A stretch of DNA of 64,000 nucleotides from Imperialibacter roseus (GTDB taxonomy: Bacteria > Bacteroidota > Bacteroidia > Cytophagales > Cyclobacteriaceae). The position numbers were made by a program, and so were the translations under genes. Every line of letters starts with the position of its first letter. Within the stretch, counting starts at the first letter, position 1. The stretch covers positions 1,030,417-1,094,416 of the forward strand of contig NZ_CP136051.1 in NCBI RefSeq assembly GCF_032999765.1, read 5' to 3'. Positions 52,401 to 61,512 of the stretch are shown piece after piece. The notes beneath the pieces are model-generated. The model did not search any database, was not told where the DNA came from, and was given only the letters and a program-made list of their open reading frames with translations.

Positions 52401-52739
52401 TTAGAAGTACTCGTATACAAAGGTAGTGAACTAATATATTTTATGCTAATTAACCTATGGTAGAACACCTGATTCAACGTTAGTAGCGGCGATTGGTTGC
52501 CACCATTTCCTCAATTCCAAAACCTGGACATTTAGAAAAACAGGTGAAGCTGGTGAACGCCAGTTAGTAGAAAACCCAAGCCTGCCCAGCTGGGAGAGAC
52601 CCTTACGGCATTGAGGAGGGTAGATTTAGGGATTTAAATCCCATTTTATGGGAACTTCGACATGCCCTTCGGAACATGTCGAAGAGCAGGGCTTCAGTTT
52701 TCTCGATCAGTTGTAAGCCTAGATGAACCTGTCATTGAA
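52401..52739. repeat. Intergenic palindrome cluster beside the OLD gene
   Basis: 339 bases without a gene. At 52629-52642 gggatttaaatccc is a perfect 14-base palindrome; cccat/atggg follows at once; and cttcgacatg (52655-52664) pairs perfectly with catgtcgaag (52675-52684) around a ten-base loop. They lie downstream of the OLD nuclease gene (minus strand). No T run follows, so they are not a clear terminator. Confidence 0.5.
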
Positions 52740-54404
52740 CTAATCGGGGATACCCTTTTTGTTCGGATTTGTAAACCATTCGCCAATTTTTGCTACGAAC
52801 TCCCAGACATCTCCATCATCTGGCTTTACATAATTTTGACTTGTTGAATCTTCGCCTAATTTTTCAAAAATTTGAATAAGCCACTCTGGGCTATGTTTAG
52901 ACACAACTCCTAATCCCCTTAGCCAGCTTTCCAACTCACCTTTTCTGACGGTGAATATTCCATATTCGTCAAGTTGATCAAAGAGATTATTGCAGGCTTC
53001 TTTGTCGCTAGGATCGAGGATGTCGACCCCACCATTCTTCTTAAAATCAATTCTTTTTTCGTCAAACCGGCCCTTTATATGTGATCTTGAAGTTGCTGTT
53101 GAACTAACTGTTAGACTTGGGATAAAGGCACTATTAAGCAAGTTTGACCACACTGTTCCACCTTCTTTGATAACATCAACGTCGACAATCGCCGCACATG
53201 GTATCCCCATTCCCCTTAGAGGATTCATGATTTCGTGTATCGTTTGTTTGTTTTGAGCGTTAAGGAACAGACAATTTGGAATCCCTTTGGAAGTGAACAT
53301 TAAGAGTCGCTCATTTATTTCTTGATAGAAAGCTCTGTCAGCATCTCCTTCTGTTACAATGACATATTCGTAGAAAAGCCCATTTAATACGCCAACCGAG
53401 CGAAGCAAAGGATGACGCATTACCCTAAGGACTTTTTCGCTTGGAAGTATTCTCGCTGTTGCAACGTTGTTAGAGTAAGTTAATCTAATAATGTTGATGG
53501 GGGTTCCAGACTGAATACATCCCATTAGGAAGTATGCACTATGAGTTGATACAAATAGATTTTTGGTGGAGCCATTAACAGAATTGCTAACCTCTTTCCC
53601 AAGATTTGCTGCTAGTGAGGGGTGTAGGAATGCCTCTGGTTCGTCTATTAGAATGACTTTTGGGTCGCCGGCAATCAAAGTTGTAATTATTCCAGTGAAA
53701 GCCTTTACTCCATCGCTTGCGAGAGCGATATCTAGTGCCTTGCTGTGGAAATTAACTGCGTCTTCATGGATTCCACGTTCCTGCATATCATCAGATGGAG
53801 CTACATCGGAAAGACGTATTCTGAACTGGCCTAGACTTGTTGGATCAATGACGAAAAATTTCTTAAAAGCATCCTTTATGATCCTTCGAACTTCATGTCT
53901 TTTAGAATTGTCTTTAAAGAGCACTTGTAAGCTTGTTTGTGGATGACCCTGCAGATCACCTGCTTGCTGTGGTTCAATTAACCCTATCCTACTTTGCCCG
54001 TCAATCATCGTTGTATTGAAACTGACGTAGTAGTTAGAATAGTCTTGACGGTTTGAGGCGACATCGCTTAGGATGGTTAATAAACTTTCCTTCCTAATTT
54101 GAACCCTGTATGGCCCTTTGCCAAAAATTATCTGACCGGGTTGTATGAATTCATTTTGCCGAGGAGATAGCGTATGCTTGATTATTTCCGACTCGGGATT
54201 TGCTATTGGTTTATACACTAAATGGTCCAGTATGAGATTACCTCCATTTACTATTCCATTTACGCAAAAGGTGTAAATCTCGGTCAGTACTTTACTTTTT
54301 CCAGAATTGTTGGGACCGACAAAGACAGTAATTGGGGTGGTATTTGTGTCAAGTGCGGGCCTTCCCGGTGTTGATCCAAATTTTAGCTTGATCTTCGATA
54401 TCAT
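52740..54404 (-). CDS. OLD-family ATP-dependent nuclease (ATPase plus TOPRIM)
   Basis: 554 aa. N-terminal ABC-type ATPase: Walker A in FVGPNNSGKSKVL near residue 29 and Walker B VILIDEPEAFLHPSLA near 256, with the H-loop FVSTHSAYFL near 290. From about 350 a TOPRIM nuclease domain follows: YVIVTEGDADRAFYQEI (metal Glu) and AAIVDVDVIKEG (DxD). This is a single-protein (class 1-like) OLD layout. Relatives degrade phage DNA (P2 Old) or form the GajA part of Gabija; no UvrD-like GajB or AriB-like partner is adjacent. The gene has lower GC than neighbours, consistent with horizontal gain and a defence role. Confidence 0.9.
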   Translation of the reverse strand: MISKIKLKFGSTPGRPALDTNTTPITVFVGPNNSGKSKVLTEIYTFCVNGIVNGGNLILDHLVYKPIANPESEIIKHTLSPRQNEFIQPGQIIFGKGPYRVQIRKESLLTILSDVASNRQDYSNYYVSFNTTMIDGQSRIGLIEPQQAGDLQGHPQTSLQVLFKDNSKRHEVRRIIKDAFKKFFVIDPTSLGQFRIRLSDVAPSDDMQERGIHEDAVNFHSKALDIALASDGVKAFTGIITTLIAGDPKVILIDEPEAFLHPSLAANLGKEVSNSVNGSTKNLFVSTHSAYFLMGCIQSGTPINIIRLTYSNNVATARILPSEKVLRVMRHPLLRSVGVLNGLFYEYVIVTEGDADRAFYQEINERLLMFTSKGIPNCLFLNAQNKQTIHEIMNPLRGMGIPCAAIVDVDVIKEGGTVWSNLLNSAFIPSLTVSSTATSRSHIKGRFDEKRIDFKKNGGVDILDPSDKEACNNLFDQLDEYGIFTVRKGELESWLRGLGVVSKHSPEWLIQIFEKLGEDSTSQNYVKPDDGDVWEFVAKIGEWFTNPNKKGIPD

Positions 54405-54542
54405 AACTCGAGAGGTTGTTTTAAAATTACAAATACTAGCCCCATAATTTTAGCGTATATATTAGTGTGCGTTTGGTAGTGATCTGGGGTTCTTGTTTGT
54501 CAAATCTCACTAATTGGATATGTGATGCTATAGTCTGTAAAG

Positions 54543-54573
54543 TTGCCAGCAACCATCTGGTAAATACTGGCAA
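54543..54573 (-). terminator. Weak terminator candidate after the S9 peptidase
   Basis: ttgccag (54543-54549) pairs with ctggcaa (54567-54573), with an inner accat/atggt stem. On the minus strand only CTTTA follows, so the T run is poor. It sits nine bases past the S9 peptidase stop. Confidence 0.35.
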
Positions 54574-54581
54574 TTAATTCA

Positions 54582-56507
54582 CTACTCCCCCGCCGCAGGC
54601 TCCCCTTCACCCTTCAAATACTTATCAAGGAAAACCAGCACCTTGCCGTAGCCTTCAATCTCGTTTTCCTTTTTGCGGAAGCCGTGGCCTTCGTCGTCGA
54701 AGACGACATACTCTACCGGCACGCCGTTGGCTTTCACTCCTGCTACTATTTCGTCAGATTCCACTGGCAGCACCCGAACGTCGTTGGCGCCTTGCAGCAC
54801 CATCAGTGGCTTGGTTACCCTTTCGGTGTGGAAGAGAGGAGAGATTTCATACAACCTCACCGAGTCTGCTGTGTAGGGATCGCCCATTTCATCGTAAAGC
54901 GATTTGCGGAAGCTTTCCCAATAAGGAGGGATGGACTTGAGCGTGCGCAGCCAGTTGGTGACACCAAACAGGTTTACACCTACATTGAACTCATCAGGGG
55001 CAAAGGTAAGTGCTGCCATTACCATATAGCCGCCGTAAGAGCCGCCAATGATGCCCACCTTGTCCATGTCAATCACACCAGTCGACTCCAGGTAGGTTTT
55101 GCCGGCCACGCAGTCTTTCAGGTCTTTGTCGCCGTGGTTTTGGTCGTCCATGTGGTAGAATGTTTTGCCATAGCCACTGCTGCCCCGGTTGTTCACCGCC
55201 AGTATGGCATAGCCATGGTTCACCAGGTATTGGATCAAAGCAAAATAGCTCAGCCTGGTTTGTCCGCCAGGGCCGCCGTGCACCCACACGAGCGCAGGTA
55301 CTTTGTCGCCGGGAGCTGCATTCTTAGGCTGGTAGTAAATGCCCGGAATCTCTGTGCCATCAAACGACTTGAAGCGCACTACCTTGCCCTCTACCAGGTC
55401 GCTGGCAGCCATTTCAGGATTGAGCGTGTGGGTGAGTTTGGTGAGGGCATTGGTTTCGAAGTTGTACACATAGATATTACTGGGCGACGCTGAGGTGCTC
55501 ACGGTCAGGCGGGCCAGCTTCTCACTGTCGGAAATATTTACTGAGGCAATGCTGCCTCCTTCAATGGCAGGAAGCATCACTTCTTTGCCGGTGGTCATGT
55601 CGAAAATATGCACTTTGGTGGAGGCATCTTCGTTCACGCCAATCACCCGGTACTTTCCATTTTGTGACTCATAGGCGTACCACACATCCCATTTGTCTTC
55701 GTATACTTTTTCAGTGGCTTTTGTCTCCAGGTTCATCTTCATCAGGTAGACAAACTCTGCCCCTTCGTCGGTGGTGTAGTACAACTCCTTGTTGTCGAGG
55801 CTGAAGAACTGCGGGCCATATTGCACGTCACCCTCATGCTCGCTGATGTCGGTGGTTTCGCCGGTCGATTTGTTGTAGAGATACATCTTGGAGTCAGCGC
55901 TGGTGATGGACTCAGTCAGTGCGAAATAGTTCTTGTCTGGCGAAATGGCAGCCACGTCCCTGCCGTCGTTGTTTTGATAGATCACCTCTCCAAAACCGGT
56001 TTCATTGTCAATGGAAGCAATCGTGCGCTCATAAACGTCCATGTATTTGGGGTCACGCTTGTTGGAGGCAATGAACATGCTTTGCTTGTCCTGGCTCCAG
56101 CCGTAAAACGAGCTCTTGGCGCTGTCGTAAGGCGTCAGATCCTTCTGCGTGCCGTCGGGCTGCTGCAGGTAAATGTGGTTGTTTTCGTTACCACCCTGGT
56201 CGGCGGTGAAGAGTAGCCGCTCGTCGTTCGGGAAGTAGGAGAGCGCAAAGTAAGAATCGACGGTGGAGTTAGTTAGCTGCTTTTTCTCGCCTTTGCCATC
56301 GACCGGGATTTCGTAGGCATTATAAATACCTGTTTCATTGGTGGAAACAAGCATCTTTGATTCATCTGGCGAGAAGCTGCCGCCGCTCACGTTGATGTTT
56401 TTGTAGAATTGCTCGATGGAATAAGTTTTCACAGCCTCCTTCTCCGGAGTTTGTTCACAGCCGAAAAACAGGCCAAATGCCATTGCTGGCAGGATAAGTC
56501 TTTTCAT
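54582..56507 (-). CDS. Exported S9-family (prolyl oligopeptidase-type) peptidase
   Basis: 641 aa. The N terminus (MKRLILPAMAFGLFFGCEQ) is a lipoprotein signal with the lipobox Cys at about residue 17. Residues about 30-390 are a WD40/TolB-like beta-propeller (repeats such as DGRDVAAISPDKNYFALTES). The C-terminal alpha/beta hydrolase has PALVWVHGGPGGQTRLSYFA near 404, the nucleophile Ser in GGSYGGYMVM near 486, Asp in LQGANDVRVLP near 573 and His in DDEGHGF near 606. It cleaves oligopeptides, probably after Pro, at the outer or inner membrane surface. Confidence 0.94.
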   Translation of the reverse strand: MKRLILPAMAFGLFFGCEQTPEKEAVKTYSIEQFYKNINVSGGSFSPDESKMLVSTNETGIYNAYEIPVDGKGEKKQLTNSTVDSYFALSYFPNDERLLFTADQGGNENNHIYLQQPDGTQKDLTPYDSAKSSFYGWSQDKQSMFIASNKRDPKYMDVYERTIASIDNETGFGEVIYQNNDGRDVAAISPDKNYFALTESITSADSKMYLYNKSTGETTDISEHEGDVQYGPQFFSLDNKELYYTTDEGAEFVYLMKMNLETKATEKVYEDKWDVWYAYESQNGKYRVIGVNEDASTKVHIFDMTTGKEVMLPAIEGGSIASVNISDSEKLARLTVSTSASPSNIYVYNFETNALTKLTHTLNPEMAASDLVEGKVVRFKSFDGTEIPGIYYQPKNAAPGDKVPALVWVHGGPGGQTRLSYFALIQYLVNHGYAILAVNNRGSSGYGKTFYHMDDQNHGDKDLKDCVAGKTYLESTGVIDMDKVGIIGGSYGGYMVMAALTFAPDEFNVGVNLFGVTNWLRTLKSIPPYWESFRKSLYDEMGDPYTADSVRLYEISPLFHTERVTKPLMVLQGANDVRVLPVESDEIVAGVKANGVPVEYVVFDDEGHGFRKKENEIEGYGKVLVFLDKYLKGEGEPAAGE

Positions 56508-56651
56508 AAGAATGGTAAATTTTGGTAATTAGGCAGGTATAAAGATAGGGGAAAAAGTGGGAGAGTAAGGAGTGGAAAAGTAAGAAGTAGTTGGTAAGCA
56601 GTAAGTTCCAGCAAATCGCTTTTTCTCACCTGCAATTTCATTTCACCTTTA

Positions 56652-57004
56652 TTATCCCATTCTGTACAAATCCAGAGCATCATTTAGTAATTGCCTGATG
56701 GATTCTATCGGCAAGTCTGCGCTGGGGTTGACCCGAAAATTTTCATCCGTGACCGGTTGCCCTCTTCCAGCTCAGGGTGTTGCAGGTGTTTGCCTTCCAC
56801 CATCAACAGGTAAGGCTCGTCGGTCTTCTTGTCGGTCCACAGGTAGCAGAACATCTTGTTCTTGTAACAGAAGCAGGGCATGCCATACTTCTGCGTTTCG
56901 GTTACCTCGTCGTCCTGTTGAAGGATGATGCTTCGCAGGGCCAACAGACAGCTTTTGGCCGGCTCATTCTTGCTGAGGTAGTATTGGCTGTTGTCGTGAA
57001 GCAT
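56652..57004 (-). pseudogene. DUF1801-like gene with a frameshift
   Basis: From the ATG at 57004 the frame codes a DUF1801-like domain (SIILQQDDEVTETQKYGMPC, then CYLWTDKKTDEPYLLMV and GNRSRMKIF). At about 56742 it runs into a short foreign tail (GSTPAQTCR) and stops at 56705. Shifting by one base at that point gives VNPSADLPIESIRQLLNDAL and DLYRMG, the normal C terminus of the family, ending at TAA 56652. So a single-base change broke the gene, or the sequence has an error there. Family members are small and of unknown function. Confidence 0.75.
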
Positions 57005-57126
57005 ACGCTTAAATCACCGGAAACACGTTAGAAATTTCATTCACGGGTGTCCTGCCTTAAACTATTAACCATCGCAGGCAAGGCATGGCCGCCGCTAGCA
57101 GCACGAGCATTGATGATGGCGTTCAT

Positions 57127-58002
57127 TTACAATTTGGCATACGCACGCACAGGAAAAGTACCCATGCCTTTGACCTTTGGAGGCACAGCGTGGAAAGTGT
57201 AGCCAGCGGCGGGCAGCATATCAAGGTTACACATGTGCTCCACAATCAGGATGTCGGCGCCCAGCAGGGTGGAATGAACAGGGCGGGCTTTGCCTCTGGT
57301 GTCGTCGATGTTGTGGCTATCGATACCCACCAGCTTCACGTCGCATTCCCGCAGGTATTCAGCCGCTTCTTTGGTTACATAGGGGTGGTCAGTGAAATAG
57401 GCTTCCGTGTTCCAGTTGGTGGCCCAGCCAGAGTGCACCAGCACAGCCTTGTTCCTGATCTCTTTGTTTTTAAAAAAGTCGATACCAATTTCCGTGACTC
57501 CCTTCGCTTCGATGGTAATGCCATTTAGACCTGTAAAGGCGTTAAGCGGCACTTCCGACAGGTCTGTTCCCTCTTCAAAAAAATGAAACGGGCAGTCAAT
57601 GTAGGTGCCCGTATTAGCTACCATGTCAATGCGCCCAATCTGAACGGTCACGCCTTTCTCGTAGATTTCCTTTGACTGCTCTCTGCTCAGGTAGTCGCAA
57701 ATAACAGGTGCAGGGAGGCCTTTGTAGGTGACCAAGCCATCAAACACAGTATGGCTGAGGTCGATAAGCTCTTCTCCCTGCGCAAGTGAGATAGGAGATC
57801 GCTTGTGCTCTTCAACGATGTAGCGTTTGTTAATGATCTTCACTTTGCCTACCATCAGCAGGCGCATGTCCCACACTATGTAGTCGGCCAGCTCTTTGTC
57901 GGAAATGGACTCCCCGCCAATATCGAGGCGAAATTCCTGTCCCTGTATACCCCCACCGTTGGTGAAGCTGATATCGAAGTCGAATATTACTCTTTTGGAC
58001 AT
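57127..58002 (-). CDS. Cyclase-family (kynurenine formamidase-like) hydrolase
   Basis: 291 aa. An extra N-terminal segment of about 80 residues precedes the family domain, which begins LIDLSHTVFDGLVTYKG near residue 84 and carries the metal-binding motif NTGTYIDCPFHF near 131, where kynurenine formamidases read HTGTHxDxPxH; the Asn and Tyr variants are common in the broader cyclase family. HSGW near 191 and DSHNIDD near 228 are also family marks. It is probably a metal-dependent amide or lactone hydrolase. Substrate unknown. Confidence 0.9.
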   Translation of the reverse strand: MSKRVIFDFDISFTNGGGIQGQEFRLDIGGESISDKELADYIVWDMRLLMVGKVKIINKRYIVEEHKRSPISLAQGEELIDLSHTVFDGLVTYKGLPAPVICDYLSREQSKEIYEKGVTVQIGRIDMVANTGTYIDCPFHFFEEGTDLSEVPLNAFTGLNGITIEAKGVTEIGIDFFKNKEIRNKAVLVHSGWATNWNTEAYFTDHPYVTKEAAEYLRECDVKLVGIDSHNIDDTRGKARPVHSTLLGADILIVEHMCNLDMLPAAGYTFHAVPPKVKGMGTFPVRAYAKL

Positions 58003-58158
58003 GGCTACAAACTCTGGTGATCAAAAAGTGATGAAAAATGGATTGTCAGGAAGTGGTAGGTGTCAGTCATGTAAAAATACAATATTCTTGTTCAAGTCCC
58101 TCCCAATTTTTATAACTTGATAGATTAATGCTTAACTACAATACCCTGAATTTACAAT

Positions 58159-59844
58159 ATGGATAACACCTTTGATGCCATCGTGATCGGCTCGGGAATT
58201 TCCGGTGGCTGGGCTGCGAAAGAGTTATGTGACAAAGGGTTAAGAACGCTTGTTCTGGAAAGAGGGCGGGATGTAGTGCATAATAAAGACTACCCTACGG
58301 CTAACCTCAGGCCCTGGGAGCTGAAACACAGAGGCGCTCTGACTAAAAAGTTCAAAGAGGCAAACCCGCTAATCACCAAAGCCGCCGGGTTTGGAGAGGA
58401 CACAAAACACTTTTTTATTGAAGATAAAGACCATCCTTATGTGCAGGAGAAACCATTTGACTGGATCCGTGGCTATCAGGTGGGAGGCAAGTCGATTATC
58501 TGGGGCCGGGCCACCCAACGCTGGAGCAAGTATGAATTTACGGCACCGGAGCGCCATGAATATGGTATGAAGTGGCCCATAGGCTACGATGATGTGGCTC
58601 CCTGGTATTCGCATGTCGAAAAGTTCATGGGCGTATGCGGCACCAAAGATGGTATTGAAGCGATGCCTGATGGAGAGTTTCTGCCTCCTTTCCAGTTCAA
58701 CTGTGTGGAGCAGCACATGAGCGACAAAATCAAAGAGCACTTCCCCGACCGGCACATGGTGCATGCCCGCTGGGCGCACATCACTGAGCCTCAGGAAATC
58801 CACATTCAGCAGGGAAGAGGCCAATGCCAGGCCCGCAACATGTGTATGCGGGGTTGTCCATTTGGTGGCTATTTCAGCTCTGTATCGTCCACTTTGCCCT
58901 GGGCAGATAAAACTGGTAATATGACTATTCGGCCTTTTTCTGTAGTGCACTCCATTCTTTATGATGAGGCTTCTGGCAAGGCCAGCGGTGTGCGGGTGAT
59001 TGACGCCAATACCAAAGAGGTTACCGATTTCAAAGCCCGGATCATCTTCCTTAATGCCTCAGCGCTCAATAGCACCCTGATTATGCTGAACTCGAAGTCG
59101 AACCGCTTCCCCAATGGGCTGGGCAACGACAACGACTTGCTTGGCAGATATGTAGGGTTTCACAACTACCGGGGTTGGGCCGGAGGAGAGGTCGACGGGT
59201 TTGAAGACAAATACTATTACGGAAGAAACCCTACAGAGCCGATTATTGCCAACTTCCGGAATTTGGGCGATCGTGACACAGATTTTGTGGGCGGGTACAC
59301 CATTTTCTCAGGTGCCTGGCGGGCGAGGGGTGTGCATTTCAAACAGCCTGCCATAGGTGCAGCCTATAAATTGTCGCAGACAGAACCTGGCGGCTGGCAT
59401 GTGTATATGTACATGCAGGGAGAGACCATTCCCAAAGCGGAAAATCATGTGAGGCTAAGCGAAACAGAGAGAGACCAGTGGGGCATTCCCCTGCTGATAA
59501 CATCTGTGGGCTACGACGACAACGACGAGAAAATGGTGGCCGATTTTCTTACCCAGGCTCGGCTGATGATGGAGAAAGCAGGCGTTAAAAACATAGAAAC
59601 AAATGACAGCAAGCAAGCGCCAGGCCTCGACATCCATGAAATGGGTGGAGCGAGGATGGGCACCGATCCAGCCAATTCCATTTTGAATGAATGGAATCAG
59701 GTGCACCAATGCAAAAATGTGTTTGTGACCGACGGCGCCTGCATGACAAGCACAGGCAATCAGAGCCCATCCATTCTATACATGGCGCTGACGGCCAGGG
59801 CTGCTAACTATGCAGCGGAGGAGTTTAAGAAAGGCAATTTGTAA
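58159..59844 (+). CDS. GMC-family oxidoreductase
   Basis: 561 aa. FAD site FDAIVIGSGISGGWAAKELC at residues 4-23, a Cys-rich insert ARNMCMRGCPFGGYFSSV near 227, and the C-terminal catalytic region with DIHEMGGARMGTDP near 493 and TDGACMTSTGNQSPSILYMA near 525, giving the His/Asn pair. It oxidises sugars or sugar acids at the membrane and passes electrons to a partner. The next gene, 10 bases on, encodes the subunit-3-like partner, so this is a dehydrogenase pair in which the cytochrome subunit is elsewhere. Confidence 0.93.
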   Translation: MDNTFDAIVIGSGISGGWAAKELCDKGLRTLVLERGRDVVHNKDYPTANLRPWELKHRGALTKKFKEANPLITKAAGFGEDTKHFFIEDKDHPYVQEKPFDWIRGYQVGGKSIIWGRATQRWSKYEFTAPERHEYGMKWPIGYDDVAPWYSHVEKFMGVCGTKDGIEAMPDGEFLPPFQFNCVEQHMSDKIKEHFPDRHMVHARWAHITEPQEIHIQQGRGQCQARNMCMRGCPFGGYFSSVSSTLPWADKTGNMTIRPFSVVHSILYDEASGKASGVRVIDANTKEVTDFKARIIFLNASALNSTLIMLNSKSNRFPNGLGNDNDLLGRYVGFHNYRGWAGGEVDGFEDKYYYGRNPTEPIIANFRNLGDRDTDFVGGYTIFSGAWRARGVHFKQPAIGAAYKLSQTEPGGWHVYMYMQGETIPKAENHVRLSETERDQWGIPLLITSVGYDDNDEKMVADFLTQARLMMEKAGVKNIETNDSKQAPGLDIHEMGGARMGTDPANSILNEWNQVHQCKNVFVTDGACMTSTGNQSPSILYMALTARAANYAAEEFKKGNL

Positions 59845-59854
59845 GCGAAGAGCT

Positions 59855-60418
59855 ATGAACAGAAGAAAAGCGATATCAGCCACCGCACTGCTTATGGGAG
59901 GCACCATGGTGGGGGCCCAGGTATTTTTAACCGGGTGCAAGCCATCAGCTCCCAAGGAGGGGCTTTTTAGTGCGAATGACATTGCGTTGTTGGACGAAGT
60001 CGGTGAAACTATACTGCCGACCACCGAAGGTTCTCCAGGGGCAAGGGCCGCTAAAATCGGCGAGTTCATGAAGGCGATTGTTACTGACTGCTACAGCGAA
60101 GAGGAGCAAAAAGTATTTACAGAAGGACTTGTGAAGCTCAACAAGGCCAGCCAGCAAATGCAGGGGGATGACTTTATGCTCATTGGTGCTGAGAAGAGGG
60201 AGTTATTGCTTGTTGCCCTTTTGGAGCAAGCGGAAAAGTACAATGATAGCAAGGCTGAGGACGAGCCTGTTCACTACTTTAGCATGATGCATCAGCTCAC
60301 CAATTGGGGCTATTTTTCTTCCGAGCCAGGCGCCACGCAGGCACTTAGATACATAGCTGTACCAGGGAGATGGGAGGGATGTGTGCCTTATGCTAAGGGC
60401 GATAGAGCCTGGGCTTAG
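59855..60418 (+). CDS. Gluconate 2-dehydrogenase subunit 3-like protein, Tat-exported
   Basis: 187 aa from the ATG at 59855. A Tat-type N terminus (MNRRKAISATALLMGGTMVG) ends in FLTGCK, a possible lipidation site near residue 27. The DUF (gluconate 2-dehydrogenase subunit 3) domain follows: LFSANDIALLDEVGETILPT near 40 and the late FSMMHQLTNWGYFSSEPGAT near 140. It is the small subunit that carries the FAD-dependent GMC partner through Tat by piggyback, since that partner has no signal of its own. The stop is four bases inside the convergent small gene at 60415. Confidence 0.92.
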   Translation: MNRRKAISATALLMGGTMVGAQVFLTGCKPSAPKEGLFSANDIALLDEVGETILPTTEGSPGARAAKIGEFMKAIVTDCYSEEEQKVFTEGLVKLNKASQQMQGDDFMLIGAEKRELLLVALLEQAEKYNDSKAEDEPVHYFSMMHQLTNWGYFSSEPGATQALRYIAVPGRWEGCVPYAKGDRAWA

Positions 60419-60708
60419 GAAATGGCCCAATAGGCGGCAACAAGCAAGGAGAGGAAAAAGGAGAACGAGGTGATGAGCCTGCCGGAGAAGCCAAGGATTC
60501 GTTCTGTCAGGTGAAAGGGAGCAGCTTGCAAACCGAAGAAGATCGTTCCGTAAAAAAGAAAGGCAGGCAGGAACTCCAAAGACAATAGACCTTCAAAAGA
60601 GTACCTTCCTTCGTCAATGTAGAATAGCATGAGAGTGATTGTCGAGGCTATCGTCAAGAAGAGGCTATGAGCCAACTGGTTTTTTCTGGTGTGAACTAGT
60701 GCTTTCAT
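60415..60708 (-). CDS. Small membrane protein, unknown function
   Basis: 97 aa with about three hydrophobic segments: residues 13-30 (LAHSLFLTIASTITLMLFYI), 43-62 (LSLEFLPAFLFYGTIFFGLQ) and 75-95 (RLITSFSFFLSLLVAAYWAI). No motif is recognised. It converges with the dehydrogenase pair with a four-base overlap. Start ATG at 60708 follows a short charged N terminus. Confidence 0.6.
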   Translation of the reverse strand: MKALVHTRKNQLAHSLFLTIASTITLMLFYIDEGRYSFEGLLSLEFLPAFLFYGTIFFGLQAAPFHLTERILGFSGRLITSFSFFLSLLVAAYWAIS

Positions 60709-60745
60709 AAAAGATTAGTTTTTACTTAATGCAGAGCGGGAGAGG

Positions 60746-60964
60746 TCAGCCATTTTTCTTCCAGAAGTCTTCGCTGCTCAAGGTTCTCTCATTTTTATGA
60801 TCGTCCATTCCTTTATAAATGGATTCTTTTTGGCCCCCTGTCCAATCAGTATACCAATCTCCTTGCTCCGATGACTCTTTTAGTTGGCTAATGGCGTCAA
60901 GTAGAACCTCATCTTCAAGCTTTAGAATCCATTCAGCCAGTTGATTTCGGGTAGTCAAGGTCAT
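60746..60964 (-). CDS. Orphan antitoxin-like small protein
   Basis: 72 aa, helical and acidic: MTLTTRNQLAEWILKLEDEV, then DAISQLKESS, WTGGQKESIYKGMDD and a tail RTLSSEDFWKKNG. The pattern LxxxEDExxLxxIxxLK, then KxxIxxGxxDxxxxRxxSxEDxxK resembles the antitoxins that precede RelE-type toxins in Bacteroidota. No toxin gene is found on either side, so it would be an orphan or have a partner elsewhere. Assignment is by pattern only. Confidence 0.55.
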   Translation of the reverse strand: MTLTTRNQLAEWILKLEDEVLLDAISQLKESSEQGDWYTDWTGGQKESIYKGMDDHKNERTLSSEDFWKKNG

Positions 60965-61048
60965 ATCACTTTCGTTTATAATAAATATAAGAAAAATTGG
61001 GTGAAGTCAGAAGCCGGGGTTTTAGACTTGAAAACAGTAATTGAAAAA

Positions 61049-61471
61049 TTACAGCTTAATCAAATAACTATACTCATCAATCATTTCATGCTCTTTACTG
61101 AAGCTGGCGCCCTGCAACTCAAAGAAGCTGCAGCAATTTTCCGAAACACCTTTGTATACAATCGTACAAATCACGGTTCCGGCATCGCCAAGCTTTAGTT
61201 CAAACTCAGTGGATCGGTCTGCACTTTTCCAGCCTATTTCATCGGACACTATTTGGTTGTCAGTAATCAAAAAATCCACCTCTTGACCGGTATCCGTGGC
61301 TTTTAATGTGATGTCGGCCGTGTTGATCGTTCCATTTTCTATCAGATTAGCACCTGTTTCCAAATCCACAATTTCTAATTTGAAAGTCATTGGTGGACTG
61401 GTGCACTCAGATTTGCAGCCGCAGGAATAGGAAAAGAGTAAAACTATGGTACTAACAAAGAGCGTTCTCAT
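61049..61471 (-). CDS. Hypothetical lipoprotein
   Basis: 140 aa. The N terminus (MRTLFVSTIVLLFSYSCGC) is a lipoprotein signal, with Cys at about residue 17. The body is mostly beta strand with conserved-looking Cys (SECTSPP near 22, VICTIVYKGVSENCCSF near 107). No family recognised. It lies alone on the minus strand between the antitoxin-like gene and GH43. Confidence 0.6.
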   Translation of the reverse strand: MRTLFVSTIVLLFSYSCGCKSECTSPPMTFKLEIVDLETGANLIENGTINTADITLKATDTGQEVDFLITDNQIVSDEIGWKSADRSTEFELKLGDAGTVICTIVYKGVSENCCSFFELQGASFSKEHEMIDEYSYLIKL

Positions 61472-61512
61472 GGGCGACTTTTTATTGTCCGAATATGCAA
61501 AACTGGCAATAT

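Noticed and set aside
54684-55493. Plus-strand 269-codon frame inside the S9 peptidase
   Set aside because: Antisense shadow of the peptidase: His/Val-rich composition typical of a reverse frame, no motif.
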